From JAAXHH01 sp965248395 (GTDB taxonomy: Bacteria > JAAXHH01), in assembly GCA_965248395.1 (NCBI GenBank), contig OZ252103.1:3658001-3722000 (forward strand): 64,000 bases of DNA, in the 5' to 3' direction. Position numbers and translations under genes: made by a program. Of the stretch, positions 63,346 to 64,000 are shown piece after piece. The notes beneath the pieces were generated by a model. That model worked only from the letters and a program-made list of their open reading frames with translations, was not told where the DNA came from and did not search any database. Each line of letters starts with the position of its first letter. Position 1 is the first letter of the stretch.

Positions 63346-63945
63346 ATGCGAAATGACCATGCCGGGTTCTATCGAGGCGTACCGATCGGCCGGCGGATCC
63401 ACGTCACCGGGAACAGTTGCTCGGGCAAGAGCACGTTGGGCGCCGGGCTGGCGGCCGCCCTTCGCGTCCCACTCGTGGAACTGGACGCGCTCAACTGGAG
63501 GGCGGGATGGGTCAGTCTCGCCGAAAAGGATCCCAAGGAACTTGAACGGCGCCTGGCCGAGGCGACTACTGGCGACGGGTGGGTGGTCGCCGGTTCCTAC
63601 ATGACCTTTTCGCAACGGGTTTTCTGGCCGCGGGTGGAGACGGTCATATGGCTGGATCTGCCCGCGTACCGGCTGGTCTGGCGCATGTTGATCCGGTCCT
63701 GGAAACGCTCGCGATCGAAAGAACTACTTTGGGGAACGAACTACGAGAGATTCTGGCCCAACCTCAAGTTCTGGAACCGGGAAGACTCCCTGGCCTGGTG
63801 GATCGTTACCCAGCAGAAACGAAAGCGAATGGGCATGTACTCCCGCATGGAGGACCCTGCCTGGCGGCATATCAACTTCATCAGGCTTGAATCCAACGCG
63901 GAAATCGATGCTTTTACGCGGGCTAGAATACGGGTTGGGACTTGA
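63346..63945 (+). CDS. Adenylate kinase-like P-loop NTPase (topology-modulation / FlaR-like)
   Basis: 199 residues from the ATG at 63346 with AAGGA six bases upstream; a GTG at 63268 coupled to the DUF3224 stop is a possible alternative. Walker A is HVTGNSCSGKSTLGAGLA, the base-binding region VPLVELDALNWRAGW, Walker B-like WVVAGSYM and ETVIWLDLPAYRLVWRML, and the lid-region arginines in RSWKRSRSKELLWGTNYE. This is the AAA/adenylate kinase-like group often annotated topology modulation protein or FlaR. Phosphate acceptor unknown. The last 55 bases of the window hold nothing recognisable. Confidence 0.88.
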   Translation: MRNDHAGFYRGVPIGRRIHVTGNSCSGKSTLGAGLAAALRVPLVELDALNWRAGWVSLAEKDPKELERRLAEATTGDGWVVAGSYMTFSQRVFWPRVETVIWLDLPAYRLVWRMLIRSWKRSRSKELLWGTNYERFWPNLKFWNREDSLAWWIVTQQKRKRMGMYSRMEDPAWRHINFIRLESNAEIDAFTRARIRVGT

Positions 63946-64000
63946 TTGGAAACTGCCTGCCTGATAAGGCTAATTCAAAATCATATCTTGATTTAGCCTA

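Overview
The window is a chromosomal stretch of a GC-rich, diderm, heterotrophic bacterium. Evidence for a diderm envelope includes a CBM9/DUF5916 outer-membrane-type protein, a small outer-membrane beta-barrel, lipoproteins and Tat/Sec exported proteins. The mix of phytanoyl-CoA-dioxygenase-like proteins, DUF6784/DUF6785-type and OPT-like giant membrane proteins, a creatininase-family protein, Ldh- and RraA-type enzymes, bacillithiol synthesis and tungsten aldehyde oxidoreductases resembles uncultivated Latescibacterota- or Poribacteria-like lineages. That placement is inference; no rRNA or tRNA gene was seen to confirm it.

Layout. 0-5 kb: end of a HAD hydrolase, a lipoprotein alpha-carbonic anhydrase, and a leftward operon of a periplasmic binding protein, a Cache/HAMP sensor broken by one stop codon, and an OFA-like MFS carrier. 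5-12 kb: AAC(3)-like acetyltransferase, a 38-codon remnant of a DUF4037 gene, two methyltransferases, GNAT, cupin, phytanoyl dioxygenase, and an exported class V aminotransferase. 11.6-19.3 kb: leftward histidine-utilisation operon rraA-hutU-hutH-hutI-hutF followed by a creatininase-family amidohydrolase. 19.6-22.5 kb: DUF2911 protein with a textbook promoter and terminator, an Ldh-type and a D-2-hydroxyacid dehydrogenase. 22.6-32.5 kb: leftward four-gene operon of a DUF6785-type membrane protein, a 1534-residue fusion of a degenerate M28 peptidase with an FtsX-like permease, a D-aminoacylase-like amidohydrolase and an OPT-like transporter. 32.6-38.8 kb: MMPL transporter followed by the complete bacillithiol set bshC-bshB1-bshA, bshB1 carrying a one-base frameshift. 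38.8-42.6 kb: rhodanese gene cut off from its upstream region by an intact IS5-family element with TTAA target duplication, then a second DUF6785-type protein. 42.7-44.6 kb: NAD-dependent epimerase and second phytanoyl dioxygenase. 44.8-49.7 kb: four tandem DUF4097-type repeat proteins, each with its own homogenised repeat. 49.7-55.3 kb: threonine dehydratase, DUF5916 protein, outer-membrane barrel and ureohydrolase. 55.4-61.7 kb: leftward aldehyde oxidoreductase operon (polyferredoxin, two AOR subunits, FAD/NAD subunit) and a GYD protein. 62-64 kb: methyltransferase, DUF3224 protein and adenylate-kinase-like NTPase.

The most unusual items are the four-paralogue DUF4097 array, the pseudo-peptidase/FtsX fusion operon, the AOR operon with two catalytic paralogues, and the hut operon that ends in a creatininase-family gene where a formylglutamate deformylase would be expected. 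Three coding disruptions (sensor stop, bshB1 deletion, end of the first DUF4097 gene) may be true decay or read/assembly errors.
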